A stretch of 49,361 nt of DNA from positions 1-49,361 of the forward strand of contig FR880841.1 in NCBI GenBank assembly GCA_000434615.1, read 5' to 3'. Positions 34,156 through 43,343 of this stretch are shown piece after piece; within the stretch, counting starts at the first letter, position 1; each line of letters starts with the position of its first letter. The DNA comes from Clostridium sp. CAG:510 (GTDB lineage: Bacteria; Bacillota; Clostridia; Lachnospirales; Lachnospiraceae). The position numbers and the translations under genes are program-made. The notes under the pieces were generated by a model. That model did not search any database. It was given only the letters and a program-made list of their open reading frames with translations, and was not told the DNA's origin.

Positions 34156-34911
34156 ATGAAAGACATTATTACCGTTAAAGACCTCTGCCTCTGGTACGGC
34201 AATACCCAGGCACTGAAAAACATCGAAATCGGCATTAAGGAAAATGCCATTACCGCTTTAATCGGTCCCTCCGGCTGCGGCAAGTCCACTTTCTTAAAGA
34301 CCTTGAACCGCATGAACGATCTGGTTCCCGATGTCAAAATCACCGGAAAAGTGGAATACGACGGCAAGGACATTTTTGCTCCCGGCGTGGATGTCAACGA
34401 GCTGCGCCGCGACATCGGCATGGTGTTCCAGAAGCCCAATCCTTTTCCCATGAGCGTCTATGACAACATCGCCTACGGCCCCCGTATCCACGGCATCAAA
34501 AATAAGGCTAAGTTAGATGAAATCGTAGAGGAATCCTTAAAGGATGCCGCTATCTGGGATGAATTAAAGGACCGCCTAAAGAAATCCGCACTCGGTCTTT
34601 CCGGCGGCCAGCAGCAGAGACTCTGTATCGCAAGAGCGCTGGCTGTCAGCCCCAGGGTACTTCTTATGGATGAACCCACCAGTGCGCTGGACCCCATTTC
34701 CACTTCCAAAATTGAAGACCTTGCCATGGAATTAAAGAAGAAATACACAATTGTCATTGTTACACATAACATGCAGCAGGCTGCCCGTATTTCCGACCAG
34801 ACCGCTTTCTTCCTTCTGGGAAATCTGATTGAGTACAATGACACCGAAAAGCTTTTTGCAAATCCGAACGACAAACGGACGGAAGACTATATTACAGGGA
34901 GGTTTGGCTGA
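34156..34911 (+). CDS. pstB: Phosphate ABC transporter ATP-binding protein PstB
   Basis: The ATPase of the importer, 251 residues. Walker A is GPSGCGKST, the signature is LSGGQQQRLCIARAL, Walker B is VLLMDEPTSALDP and the switch His is in VTHNMQQAARISD. The PstB-typical LRRDIGMVFQKPNPFPMSVY is present. Its stop overlaps the phoU ATG by one base (TGATG). Confidence 0.97.
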   Translation: MKDIITVKDLCLWYGNTQALKNIEIGIKENAITALIGPSGCGKSTFLKTLNRMNDLVPDVKITGKVEYDGKDIFAPGVDVNELRRDIGMVFQKPNPFPMSVYDNIAYGPRIHGIKNKAKLDEIVEESLKDAAIWDELKDRLKKSALGLSGGQQQRLCIARALAVSPRVLLMDEPTSALDPISTSKIEDLAMELKKKYTIVIVTHNMQQAARISDQTAFFLLGNLIEYNDTEKLFANPNDKRTEDYITGRFG

Positions 34912-35564
34912 TGCGCAACAAATTCGACGAACAGTTAAAGCTGTTAAACAAAAATCTTATCGAGATGGGCTCTCTGTGCCAGGAATCCATTTCTTTATCC
35001 GCACTGGCACTGACGGAGGGAAAGCCCGAAAAATGCAAAAAGGTCATTCCCATTACCGAAGAAATCGACCATATGGAGCGGAGCATCGAATCCATCTGCT
35101 TAAAAATGCTTTTACAGCAACAGCCGGTAGCAAGGGACTTGCGTCAAATCTCCGCAGCGCTTAAAATGATTACAGACATGGACAGAATCGGAGTCCAGGC
35201 AGCCGACATTGCCGACATTATTACGTTCTTAAACGGCAGAACCGGTGAGGAATGCTCCTACATCCAGCATATGGCAAAATCCACCATCCAGATGGTTACG
35301 GACAGTATCGATGCTTATGTAAAGCAGGACCTGCTGCTCGCCCAGAAGGTCATCGTGGATGACGATATTGTGGATGACGATTTTACCAAAACCAAAAATT
35401 TCTTAATTGATATGATAAGTCAGAACACAGCCGACGGAGAATATGCCATGGATTTACTGATGATTGCCAAGTATTTTGAGCGAATCGGCGACCATGCGGT
35501 AAACATTGCCGAATGGGTACAGTTTTCCGTCACCGGCGTGCATAAAGGAGAAGCAGAATTATGA
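34911..35564 (+). CDS. phoU: Phosphate signalling protein PhoU
   Basis: A 217-residue regulator linking Pst transport to PhoR, acting at the membrane face. It is all helical with two PhoU repeats. The first has LIEMGSLCQESISLSA and MERSIESICLKMLLQQQPVARDLRQ; the second ends with ERIGDHAVNIAEW, the metal-binding E-x-x-D motif. It overlaps pstB by one base and the response regulator by four, so the cistrons are translationally coupled. Confidence 0.95.
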   Translation: MRNKFDEQLKLLNKNLIEMGSLCQESISLSALALTEGKPEKCKKVIPITEEIDHMERSIESICLKMLLQQQPVARDLRQISAALKMITDMDRIGVQAADIADIITFLNGRTGEECSYIQHMAKSTIQMVTDSIDAYVKQDLLLAQKVIVDDDIVDDDFTKTKNFLIDMISQNTADGEYAMDLLMIAKYFERIGDHAVNIAEWVQFSVTGVHKGEAEL

Positions 35565-36235
35565 TATGGTGTGTGGATGACGACAGTGCCATCAGGGATA
35601 TTGAAGTGTATACCTTAAATGCCACAGGATTAGAAGCGAAAGGGTTTGCAGACGGAGTTTCCATGCTGCATGCCCTTTCCGAGGAAAAACCCCAGCTTAT
35701 TATCCTGGATATTATGATGCCGGAATTAGACGGTGTGGAGGTGTTAAAAAAGCTTCGTGCTATGACGGAAACCCAGAAAATCCCCGTTATTATGGCAACT
35801 GCCAAGGGTATGGAATACGATAAAATCCAGAGTCTGGACTTAGGCGCCGACGACTATCTGGTAAAGCCCTTCGGCGTTATGGAATTAGTTTCCCGCGTGA
35901 AGGCCGTTCTTCGCCGCTGTGAGGATACCGTGCCCGCACAGACGCTTTCCCTGTCCGGCATTTCCATGCAGGTTGACAACCGCGTGGTAACCGTGGACGG
36001 TGAAACAGTTGCTCTCACCTACAAGGAATTTGAACTGCTGCACCTGTTTTTATCCCACATCGGCGTGGTTTTTTCCCGTGAAAAACTGCTGAATGCCGTA
36101 TGGGGCGTGGATTACTACGGTGAAACCCGCACCGTGGATATGCATATCAAAACCTTACGAAAGAAACTCGGAAAATACGGTTCGCTGATTAAAACCGTAA
36201 TCAGTGTCGGATACAGAATGGAGGCATCTTTATGA
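35561..36235 (+). CDS. phoP: Phosphate response regulator, OmpR/PhoB family
   Basis: 224 residues: receiver domain (1-120) with acidic pair DDD at 6-8, phospho-acceptor Asp in LIILDIMMPELDGVE and the Lys in DDYLVKPF. A C-terminal winged helix (about 130-222) has LTYKEFELLHLFLSH and VDMHIKTLRKKLG. It should bind the 11-bp-spaced boxes found before pstS and at 23967. It overlaps phoU and the kinase gene by four bases each. Confidence 0.94.
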   Translation: MIWCVDDDSAIRDIEVYTLNATGLEAKGFADGVSMLHALSEEKPQLIILDIMMPELDGVEVLKKLRAMTETQKIPVIMATAKGMEYDKIQSLDLGADDYLVKPFGVMELVSRVKAVLRRCEDTVPAQTLSLSGISMQVDNRVVTVDGETVALTYKEFELLHLFLSHIGVVFSREKLLNAVWGVDYYGETRTVDMHIKTLRKKLGKYGSLIKTVISVGYRMEASL

Positions 36236-37890
36236 CAAAGAAAATATTTCATTCCATCCTTTTGGTAGCCTGCACGGTGCTCCTTGCCTGCTACCTCGTC
36301 ATACTGACTTCCTTAAACGATTATTTCACTTCTTTAAGGAAATCCCAGTTGAAAACCCAGTTAAGCTTTGCCTCGACCGCCGTGGAGGACGAGGGTATCG
36401 AATATCTGAAAAATTTGGAAAACGGTGAATACCGTCTTACTCTCATTGATACGGACGGCACCGTCCTTTACGATACCAATGCAGATGCCGCTACCATGGA
36501 AAACCACAGCGACAGAAGGGAATTTCAGGAGGCTTTCCTTTCCGGCTACGGAGAGTCCCACCGCTATTCCCGCACCCTGACGGAACAGACCTATTATTTT
36601 GCCAAGAAGCTCTCCGATGACAGGGTGCTCCGTATTTCCACCAGTCAGGTAACCATCGTTTCTCTCCTGTTAGGTATGCTGCAGCCGCTTTTGGTCATTA
36701 CATTCCTTGCCATCCTGCTTTCCGTTTTCCTGGCAAAGCGCGCTTCCCGGAATCTGGTAAGGCCCTTAAACAATCTGGATTTGAACGACCCGCTTTCCAA
36801 TGATGTGTACGAGGAATTAAGCCCGCTGCTCCGCCATATGGCACAGCAGAATAAACAGATTGCCCTGCAGATGGATGAGCTTTCCCGGAGTCAGAATGAA
36901 TTTAATGCCATTACCTCCAACATGAGTGAAGGCTTAATCGTCTTAAATAAGGACGGTGTGGTAGTCAGTCTGAATACCGCCGCACGGAAGATTTTCGAAG
37001 CGGAAGAAGACAGCATCGGCAAGGATTTTCTTACCATAGACCGTACCCCGGAAATCAGCCGCGCCATCAAGGAAACACTGTCCGGCAAGAAACAGGAATT
37101 AGAATATGAAAAGAACGGCAGAAATTACGATTTGTGCATCAACCAGATTGTGGAAAAGGACGAGGTTATCGGTGTGCTTTTACTCGCCATCGACAATACC
37201 GAAAAAATTCAGGCAGAGCAGAACCGCAGGGAGTTTACCGCCAATGTTTCCCATGAGCTGAAAACTCCGCTCCAGTCCATTATCGGCAGCGCTGACTTAA
37301 TCGAAAGCGGTCTTGTAAAGCCGGAGGATATGCCCCGTTTTATCGGCCATATCAAGACGGATGCGGCACGACTGGTGTCCCTGGTCAGCGACATCATCCG
37401 CCTGTCCCAGCTTGATGAAAACACGGAGATGAACCGGGAAACTGTGGATGCCCTCTCCGTTGCGAAAGAGGCGTTGGAAATGGTGGGTCCCATTGCGGAA
37501 AGCCGGAACATTTCCCTGACAATAAAAGGGGAGCCTGCCCCGCTTACAAGCGTTCACAAGCTCCTCTATGATATCATTTATAATCTGTGCGACAATGCCG
37601 TAAAGTACAACAAGGAAGGCGGCTTTGTCAAAGTAGATGTAAAAACGGCCGGTGACAAGGTGCAGGTTGCCGTCAGCGACAACGGTGTGGGAATTGCTCC
37701 CGCAGACCAGTCCCGCGTATTTGAACGCTTCTACCGGGTGGACAAAAGCCACTCCCGTGAAAGCGGCGGCACCGGCCTCGGTCTTTCCATTGTAAAGCAT
37801 GCCGTAGCCTACTTAAAAGGAAGCATTTCCTTAGAGAGCACCTTGGGAAAAGGAACCACCATTACGGTTTCATTCCCCGCAGAAAAGTAA
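36232..37890 (+). CDS. phoR: Phosphate sensor histidine kinase PhoR
   Basis: 552 residues. A membrane helix at about 7-28, an extracellular segment to about 140, a second helix at about 145-168, then HAMP-like and PAS regions (about 225-320, with FNAITSNMSEGLIVLNKDG). The HisKA box is FTANVSHELKTPLQSI, and the kinase domain carries NLCDNAVKYNKEGG (N box), VSDNGVGI and GTGLGLSIVKHAV. It closes the operon; its stop lies six bases from the convergent galE stop. Confidence 0.95.
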   Translation: MTKKIFHSILLVACTVLLACYLVILTSLNDYFTSLRKSQLKTQLSFASTAVEDEGIEYLKNLENGEYRLTLIDTDGTVLYDTNADAATMENHSDRREFQEAFLSGYGESHRYSRTLTEQTYYFAKKLSDDRVLRISTSQVTIVSLLLGMLQPLLVITFLAILLSVFLAKRASRNLVRPLNNLDLNDPLSNDVYEELSPLLRHMAQQNKQIALQMDELSRSQNEFNAITSNMSEGLIVLNKDGVVVSLNTAARKIFEAEEDSIGKDFLTIDRTPEISRAIKETLSGKKQELEYEKNGRNYDLCINQIVEKDEVIGVLLLAIDNTEKIQAEQNRREFTANVSHELKTPLQSIIGSADLIESGLVKPEDMPRFIGHIKTDAARLVSLVSDIIRLSQLDENTEMNRETVDALSVAKEALEMVGPIAESRNISLTIKGEPAPLTSVHKLLYDIIYNLCDNAVKYNKEGGFVKVDVKTAGDKVQVAVSDNGVGIAPADQSRVFERFYRVDKSHSRESGGTGLGLSIVKHAVAYLKGSISLESTLGKGTTITVSFPAEK

Positions 37891-37896
37891 TCCCTC

Positions 37897-38907
37897 TTAA
37901 TAACCATTGGGGTTGCTGCTCTGCCATCTCCAGGAGTCCTCGCACATTTCCTTAATTCCGTACTGTGCTTTCCAGCCCAGTTCCTTCCATGCCTTGTCTG
38001 CATTGGAATAGTTTACCGGAATATCGCCCGCACGTCTGGGCTTGAATTCAAAGGGAATGGTAATGCCGGTGGCTGCTTCAAAATTATGAATCACATCCAG
38101 AACACTGTATCCAATGCCGGTTCCCAGATTGTAAATATCGAGGCCGGCATTTTTTTTCAGTCTTTCCAGTGCCTTTACATGGCCGGTTGCCAGGTCGAGT
38201 ACATGAATGTAGTCGCGGATGCAGGTGCCGTCCGGCGTAGGGTAATCGTTGCCGAACACGCCTAATTTCGGCAGCTTTCCAACCGCTACCTGGGTAATAT
38301 AGGGCATCAGATTGTTGGGAATGCCGTTGGGGTTTTCGCCAATCTTTCCGCTCTTGTGTGCACCGATGGGGTTAAAGTAACGGAGCAGGATGACATTCCA
38401 GGAGGGGTCTGCCTTCTGGATATCGGTTAAAATCTGCTCCAGCATGGACTTCGTCCAGCCGTAAGGGTTGGTGCAGCTTCCCTTGGGTGTTTCTTCTGTA
38501 ACGGGTACTTTTTCCGGCTCGCCGTAAACGGTTGCGGAGGAGGAAAAAATGATATTCTTTACATTGTGTTTTCTCATCACGTCCAGTAAGATCAGGGTGC
38601 CCGTGATATTGTTGTTGTAGTATTCCCAGGGCTTCTGTACGGACTCTCCGACTGCCTTTAAGCCTGCGAAGTGAATGACCGCTTCAATCTTTTCTTTGGA
38701 GAAAATTTCCTCTGTTGCTTCTCTGTCCAGAATGTCTGCCTTATAAAAAGTAAGGGACTTTCCGGTAATTTCCTGTACTCTTTCCAGTGCCACTTCGCTG
38801 GAATTGCTCAGGTTATCCATAACCACTACATCATAGCCGGCATTCTGTAATTCTATTACGGTATGGCTGCCGATATATCCGGCGCCGCCTGTTACCAAAA
38901 TTGCCAT
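37897..38907 (-). CDS. galE: UDP-glucose 4-epimerase
   Basis: It interconverts UDP-glucose and UDP-galactose (Leloir pathway, envelope sugars). 336 residues of the extended SDR type: NAD-binding VTGGAGYIGSHTVIELQNAG, the SSSATVYG serine and the catalytic YGWTKSMLE Tyr-Lys pair. RYFNPIGAH and RDYIHVLDLATGH are family marks. It follows the UDP-sugar pyrophosphorylase by about 120 bp and has its own promoter; together they supply UDP-hexoses. Confidence 0.97.
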   Translation of the reverse strand: MAILVTGGAGYIGSHTVIELQNAGYDVVVMDNLSNSSEVALERVQEITGKSLTFYKADILDREATEEIFSKEKIEAVIHFAGLKAVGESVQKPWEYYNNNITGTLILLDVMRKHNVKNIIFSSSATVYGEPEKVPVTEETPKGSCTNPYGWTKSMLEQILTDIQKADPSWNVILLRYFNPIGAHKSGKIGENPNGIPNNLMPYITQVAVGKLPKLGVFGNDYPTPDGTCIRDYIHVLDLATGHVKALERLKKNAGLDIYNLGTGIGYSVLDVIHNFEAATGITIPFEFKPRRAGDIPVNYSNADKAWKELGWKAQYGIKEMCEDSWRWQSSNPNGY

Positions 38908-38990
38908 AGTAAATTCCTGCCTTTCCTCACCTGCAAACTCCCGGTACCGCCAGGAGTGCGTGTGAAATCATACTTGTTTTGTATACATTA

Positions 38991-39019
38991 AGTGTAGCTG
39001 ATTTTACACGCCTTAACAA
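38991..39019 (-). promoter_or_regulatory. Promoter of galE
   Basis: On the minus strand TTGTTA (plus 39014-39019) and TACACT (plus 38991-38996) are 17 bp apart, with start expected near 38984. It lies directly after the pyrophosphorylase gene, so galE can be expressed apart from it. Confidence 0.6.
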
Positions 39020-39028
39020 CTCTTAAAA

Positions 39029-40255
39029 TTACAGAATTATGCCGTTCTTTTTTAAGAGTTCACGTGCACTTTCCACAGAATCCACGCCGGTTTTGTTCTT
39101 AATGGGGGCAAATTCCTTTTCCCGGACCACTTCAAAGGGCAGACAGCTTTCCATTTCATGAATCATATCCAGTACAAGCTGTTCAAATTTATAGCCGTTG
39201 GGTGCTTCGGGATTTACCAGTTCTCCCGCCTCGTTTAAGTAAGGAATCTTCTTCTCCACAATATGCAGCGGAAGCTTGCGGTTCATGATTTTGTGCAGCT
39301 CGCTTTCCTTAAACAGGTAATTTAAGATAACGCCGAAGTTGTATGCCGGGTCGCCCTTCTCATCCTTCGCATCCCGCATCTCTTCCGTCAGCTCATAATA
39401 TTCCACGATGGAAGGTCTGCCGTCCTCTAAGCACATAACGCCCACCTTCTCGTCCGGTGCGTTCTTGCGCACTACCTTGGAGCCTACGGCACAGTCCTTT
39501 TCAATGACGGCGCCCACAAAAACAGGGTCTGCTATCTGCTGCAACACATTGTCCACGGCAAACACGTTCAGCCATTCAATGCCTTTTTCAAGGATTACAT
39601 CCCGGAGCCCCGCATGGCAGAGGGAAACATACCAGCCACCGTTTCCGTTGGGGGAAGTGGACATTCTGGATTTGCTTTCCATGTAAATCTTTCCCTCGTA
39701 GTCCGCTGCCGGAGCCATATCCTGCTTAAAGAAAAATACATTTGTCTTATCGTAACCGAAGAAATCGTGTTCTTTGAAAAAACCCACGGTTGCCTCATGA
39801 TTTTTTTCACTGGTCATAACAAACAGAGGCACGTAGCTGCCTGCCTCCTCCACTACCTTCATCAGGTTGCAGATTAACCTTTCAAAAATATAAACATCCT
39901 TTGTAATGCCGATGTTATACATGCCCTTGGGTGCATCGGAGCCGAGTCGGGTGCCCATGCCGCCCGCCAAAAGAACCGCTCCTACTTTTCCTGCCCTAAT
40001 GGCATCCAGTCCGATCTTCCGGTAAGACTCCTTCTCTGCCTCGATTTCCGGCAGCTCCATTGCTTTTAAGGGCGTAATCACGCCTCTTTCGGCTGCCTTT
40101 TCTTTATGTGTGCACATTTCGGTAACAGAAAAATCCGTTTCGGCTATCTGGTTTAAGAGCTCTTCCTTTTCCGCATCATTTAACTCGTCAAAGTACTTAA
40201 GAACCTGTTCCTGTCCGTAGCTTTTTAACTTTTCCTGCGCCTGCGTAAAATTCAT
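39029..40255 (-). CDS. UDP-sugar pyrophosphorylase, UDPGP/UAP family
   Basis: A nucleotidyltransferase of the family that includes eukaryote-type UDP-glucose and UDP-GlcNAc pyrophosphorylases. 408 residues from the ATG at 40255 (AGGGGC upstream); a GTG six bases earlier is possible. The glycosyltransferase-A core has VLLAGGMGTRLGSDAPKGMY, the UTP-binding signature, and PLFVMTSEKNHEATVGFF. It differs from the short GalU enzymes. Whether it prefers glucose-1-P, galactose-1-P or GlcNAc-1-P cannot be read, but adjacency to galE favours hexose use. Confidence 0.9.
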   Translation of the reverse strand: MNFTQAQEKLKSYGQEQVLKYFDELNDAEKEELLNQIAETDFSVTEMCTHKEKAAERGVITPLKAMELPEIEAEKESYRKIGLDAIRAGKVGAVLLAGGMGTRLGSDAPKGMYNIGITKDVYIFERLICNLMKVVEEAGSYVPLFVMTSEKNHEATVGFFKEHDFFGYDKTNVFFFKQDMAPAADYEGKIYMESKSRMSTSPNGNGGWYVSLCHAGLRDVILEKGIEWLNVFAVDNVLQQIADPVFVGAVIEKDCAVGSKVVRKNAPDEKVGVMCLEDGRPSIVEYYELTEEMRDAKDEKGDPAYNFGVILNYLFKESELHKIMNRKLPLHIVEKKIPYLNEAGELVNPEAPNGYKFEQLVLDMIHEMESCLPFEVVREKEFAPIKNKTGVDSVESARELLKKNGIIL

Positions 40256-40550
40256 ATTCACTGCCCCTTTTTATTTTTTAAGGCTCAAGCCTCTGTCTGT
40301 TATAAATTCAAGTATATCGGGAAAAAGACATTTATGCAACACGCATTCTTGCTTTAATGTCCGCAAAAAATGCTGTTAGATTTTCGTTTTCGGCTGATTT
40401 GCCCACGCCTTATCCGTTAAATCCGTGTTAAGATTTCGCCCTCTTCCGTTAAAGGCTCTTAACATCCGTTTTTTGAAAGAGCAGAATGTGCTATCTTTTC
40501 TTTGGTAAGTGATACCCATACTATATATTACATATCAGGAGGTCTTTCTT
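40256..40550. other. Intergenic region with 11-bp GTTAAA/GTTAAG repeats
   Basis: No gene is seen in these 295 bp. GTTAAA (40416) and GTTAAG (40427) start 11 bp apart. GTTAA recurs at 40448 as part of an inverted pair GTTAA-N6-TTAAC (40448-40463). The spacing is like that of an OmpR-family regulator site. I could not settle on -35 and -10 boxes for the small gene at 40551. Confidence 0.35.
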
Positions 40551-40694
40551 ATGAATCCTTTTCTTCTTGCGTTTGTTATTGTTGCGGGCGGTTTCGGCGG
40601 TCTTGTGACTCTGTACCTGACCATCAGTTTTCCCGCGGTCATTATCTGGAAAATATACCGTCGCATTGTGAAGAAAATTCCCATGATGAAATAA
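40551..40694 (+). CDS. Small membrane protein, 47 aa
   Basis: A 47-residue protein with a very strong ribosome site (AGGAGG, eight bases before ATG 40551). Residues about 3-33 are hydrophobic with small residues (VIVAGGFGGLVTLYLTISF), then a basic tail RRIVKKIPMMK, so it should be a single- or hairpin-pass inner membrane peptide with the positive end inside. Function is unknown. It precedes the Ca2+ ATPase by 90 bp, and small membrane regulators of P-type ATPases exist, so that role is a speculation worth noting. Confidence 0.65.
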   Translation: MNPFLLAFVIVAGGFGGLVTLYLTISFPAVIIWKIYRRIVKKIPMMK

Positions 40695-40713
40695 ATTTCG
40701 ACAAGTATATTTT

Positions 40714-40784
40714 GTCCCCCTGTCTCATATCTTGCTTTTAGGCACAGGTTGTCTAATTCAAGTATGAAACAGGGGGATTTTTTT
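40714..40784 (+). promoter_or_regulatory. Terminator-like hairpin that buries the ATPase ribosome site
   Basis: CCCCCTGT (40716-40723) pairs with ACAGGGGG (40769-40776), and after one mismatch TCATA (40725-40729) pairs with TATGA (40763-40767), closing a 33-base loop. The 3' arm holds the only Shine-Dalgarno of the ATPase (GGGGGA, 40772-40777) and is followed at once by seven T and the ATG at 40785. It could end the small gene transcript, attenuate, or block translation. Confidence 0.65.
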
Positions 40785-43343
40785 ATGAACCAGCCATTAT
40801 CCAGTCAGGAAACAGAACGCGGGCATAACGTCTTAAAAGAGGCGCCCGAAAAAAACGCCCTGCAACGCTTTTTAGCCCAGCTGAACGATCCTCTGATTTT
40901 TATCTTGTTCATCGCCGCTTCCATTTCCATGCTGCTCGGAGAATACAGCGATACCCTGATTATTCTTTCCGTTATTTTAGTCAATGCGCTCGTAGGCGTC
41001 ATTCAGGAGGGAAAAGCCCAGAGGGCGCTCCATGCCCTGAAGGAAATGAGCAGCCCCAAAGCGCTTCTTATAAAAGACGGAAACACCACGGAAATCCCCG
41101 CCGCCGACCTTATACCCGGCGATGAAGTGCTTTTGGATGCCGGCAGACAGGTTCCCGCCGACCTGCTTATCACCGAATCGAACTGTCTGAAAATAGAGGA
41201 GTCGGCTCTCACCGGAGAGTCCCTTCCCGTGGAAAAGGATACCCACACCCATAACCGTGCCTATCTTTCCACCAATGTCACCTACGGCAGAGGAAAAGGC
41301 ACCGTCACCGCCATCGGCATGGATACGGAAATCGGTAAAATCGCTTCTCTTATAAACGAAGTTCCGGCAGAAAGCACACCACTTCAGAAGCGTCTCTCCG
41401 ACCTGGGAAAGCTTTTAAGCATTCTCTCCATTGCCCTGTGCGCCCTGCTGTTTCTCATTGCCATTATCCAGCACCGCAATGTCATGGAAATGTTAATCAC
41501 CGCCATTTCCCTTGCCGTTGCCGCCGTCCCGGAGGGTCTGGCTGCTATCGTCACCATGGTACTTGCCTTAAGTGTATCCCGCATGGTAAAGGTCAATACC
41601 ATTGTAAAAAAACTGCCCAGTGTGGAAACCCTGGGCTGCGTCAGTGTGGTCTGCTCCGACAAAACCGGCACGCTGACCCAGAATAAAATGTCAGTCACCG
41701 CCTGTTACACGGACGGCAGACTGCTGCCGTCGGAGGAACTGTCCCGTGAGGCGCACCGCTCCTTTGTAGAAGGCTTTGCCCTCTGCAACGATGCCTCTGC
41801 CCGCATCGGCGACCCTACGGAGTTAGCACTTTTAGATATGGCTGCCGGGCTGCATGTCTACCGTCCGGTTTTAGAAACCCGCCTGCCCCGCATAGACGAA
41901 ATTCCTTTTGACTCCGACCGGAAAATGATGACCACCCTGCACCGTATGGGAAGCAGTTCCGTTTCCTATACCAAGGGTTCTCCTGATGAAATCTTAAAAC
42001 GCTGCACCCACATCCGGCTTGACGGCAAAGTAGTACCGTTTACGCCCGCCCACAAACAAAACATCCGGAATGCCATAAAGGAAATGTCCTCCCGGGCTCT
42101 GCGTGTACTGGCTCTTGCCATGCGGACGGGCGACCGGAAAGCCACAGAAAAGGAGCTCATTTTTGTCGGTCTTGCGGGCATGAAGGACCCCATCCGTCCG
42201 GGTGTTGCCGAAGCGGTGACAAGCTGTCAGAAAGCCGGTGTGAAAGTGGTTATGATTACCGGTGACAGAGTGGACACCGCCTACGCCATCGCCGGGGAGC
42301 TTTCCATTGCCGACTCCATGAGCCAGTGCATGACCGGAAGCCAGTTGGACCACCTGCCGGATGCGGAATTTAAGAAAGCTGTCCGAAACATCCATGTCTT
42401 TGCCCAGGTTTCTCCTTCCCACAAGACCAAGATTGTGAAAGCCTTAAAGGAAACCGGCAATGTGGTTGCCATGACCGGGGACGGTGTCAACGACGCCCCG
42501 TCCTTAAAATCCGCAGATGTGGGAATTGCCATGGGAAAAGCAGGAACGGATGTGGCAAAAAATGCGTCCGACATCATTCTCACCGATGACAATTTTGCCA
42601 CCATCGTAAAGGCAATCGAACAGGGCAGAAGCATTTATGCCAATATCAAAAAGTCCGTCCTGTTTTTACTTTCTTCCAATTTCGGGGAAATCATTACCAT
42701 GCTGACGGCTATTCTGTTCGGCTTTGCCTCTCCGTTAAAGCCCAGCCATATTTTATGGATAAACCTGATTACGGACTCTCTGCCCGCCCTTTCCTTAGGT
42801 GTGGACTGCAGCGATACTTCCCACTTTATGAAACGCCCACCCCGTCCCAAGGACGAAAATCTCTTTGCGGACGGCGGACTTTCCTGCACGGTCTTTTACG
42901 GTCTGCTGATTGGTTTTATCAGCATCAGTGCTTTCCTTTACCTGCCTATCCAGACCCTCAGGGCGAGCGGCATTGCCATTACAACGTCCCATATCCGCGA
43001 GCTTCTTTTGCTGCCGGACGTTCTGACCCGCTCCCAGACCTATGCGTTTACCGTTCTCGGTATGTCCCAGCTTTTCCATGCCATCGGCATGCGGGATGTG
43101 GACTGCTCGCTGTTTCGCATGAAGCACTTTACCAATAAGCTGATGATGCTTGCCGTAGTCTTAGGTATCGCCCTGCAGGCTCTTGTCACCACGGTTCCAT
43201 ACTTTATCAAGGCGTTCGGCACCGTGCCTTTAAGCTTTTCCGATTGGAAAATGCTGCTTCTGCTCGCTGCCATGCCCCTGCTTGCCCACGAATTTCTTTA
43301 CTGGCATGCAAGGCTCCGCAGTAAAGCATTCCGGATAAGCTGA
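40785..43343 (+). CDS. P-type cation-transporting ATPase, Ca2+ (type IIA) like
   Basis: An 852-residue pump with the full type II plan. The actuator loop has LTGESLPVEKD. M4 carries AAVPEGLAAIVTMVLAL, whose PEGL is the Ca2+-type motif. The phosphorylation site is CSDKTGTLTQNKM, the nucleotide domain has YTKGSPDEILKRC, and the hinge is MTGDGVNDAPSLKSADVGIAMG. M6 has NLITDSLPALSLGVD. Ten helices are expected. The start at 40785 (MNQPLSSQ) is preferred to an earlier in-frame ATG within the hairpin. Its stop abuts the stop of the convergent zinc-ribbon gene with no space. Confidence 0.95.
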   Translation: MNQPLSSQETERGHNVLKEAPEKNALQRFLAQLNDPLIFILFIAASISMLLGEYSDTLIILSVILVNALVGVIQEGKAQRALHALKEMSSPKALLIKDGNTTEIPAADLIPGDEVLLDAGRQVPADLLITESNCLKIEESALTGESLPVEKDTHTHNRAYLSTNVTYGRGKGTVTAIGMDTEIGKIASLINEVPAESTPLQKRLSDLGKLLSILSIALCALLFLIAIIQHRNVMEMLITAISLAVAAVPEGLAAIVTMVLALSVSRMVKVNTIVKKLPSVETLGCVSVVCSDKTGTLTQNKMSVTACYTDGRLLPSEELSREAHRSFVEGFALCNDASARIGDPTELALLDMAAGLHVYRPVLETRLPRIDEIPFDSDRKMMTTLHRMGSSSVSYTKGSPDEILKRCTHIRLDGKVVPFTPAHKQNIRNAIKEMSSRALRVLALAMRTGDRKATEKELIFVGLAGMKDPIRPGVAEAVTSCQKAGVKVVMITGDRVDTAYAIAGELSIADSMSQCMTGSQLDHLPDAEFKKAVRNIHVFAQVSPSHKTKIVKALKETGNVVAMTGDGVNDAPSLKSADVGIAMGKAGTDVAKNASDIILTDDNFATIVKAIEQGRSIYANIKKSVLFLLSSNFGEIITMLTAILFGFASPLKPSHILWINLITDSLPALSLGVDCSDTSHFMKRPPRPKDENLFADGGLSCTVFYGLLIGFISISAFLYLPIQTLRASGIAITTSHIRELLLLPDVLTRSQTYAFTVLGMSQLFHAIGMRDVDCSLFRMKHFTNKLMMLAVVLGIALQALVTTVPYFIKAFGTVPLSFSDWKMLLLLAAMPLLAHEFLYWHARLRSKAFRIS

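Noticed and set aside
40695..40784. yybP-ykoY manganese riboswitch before the P-type ATPase
   Set aside because: The conserved internal loops of that class are not visible; only one simple hairpin can be supported.
41907..41925. TTTTGACTCC in the ATPase as another array word
   Set aside because: It is a single chance occurrence coding FDSDR, without partner words at 29 or 34 bp.
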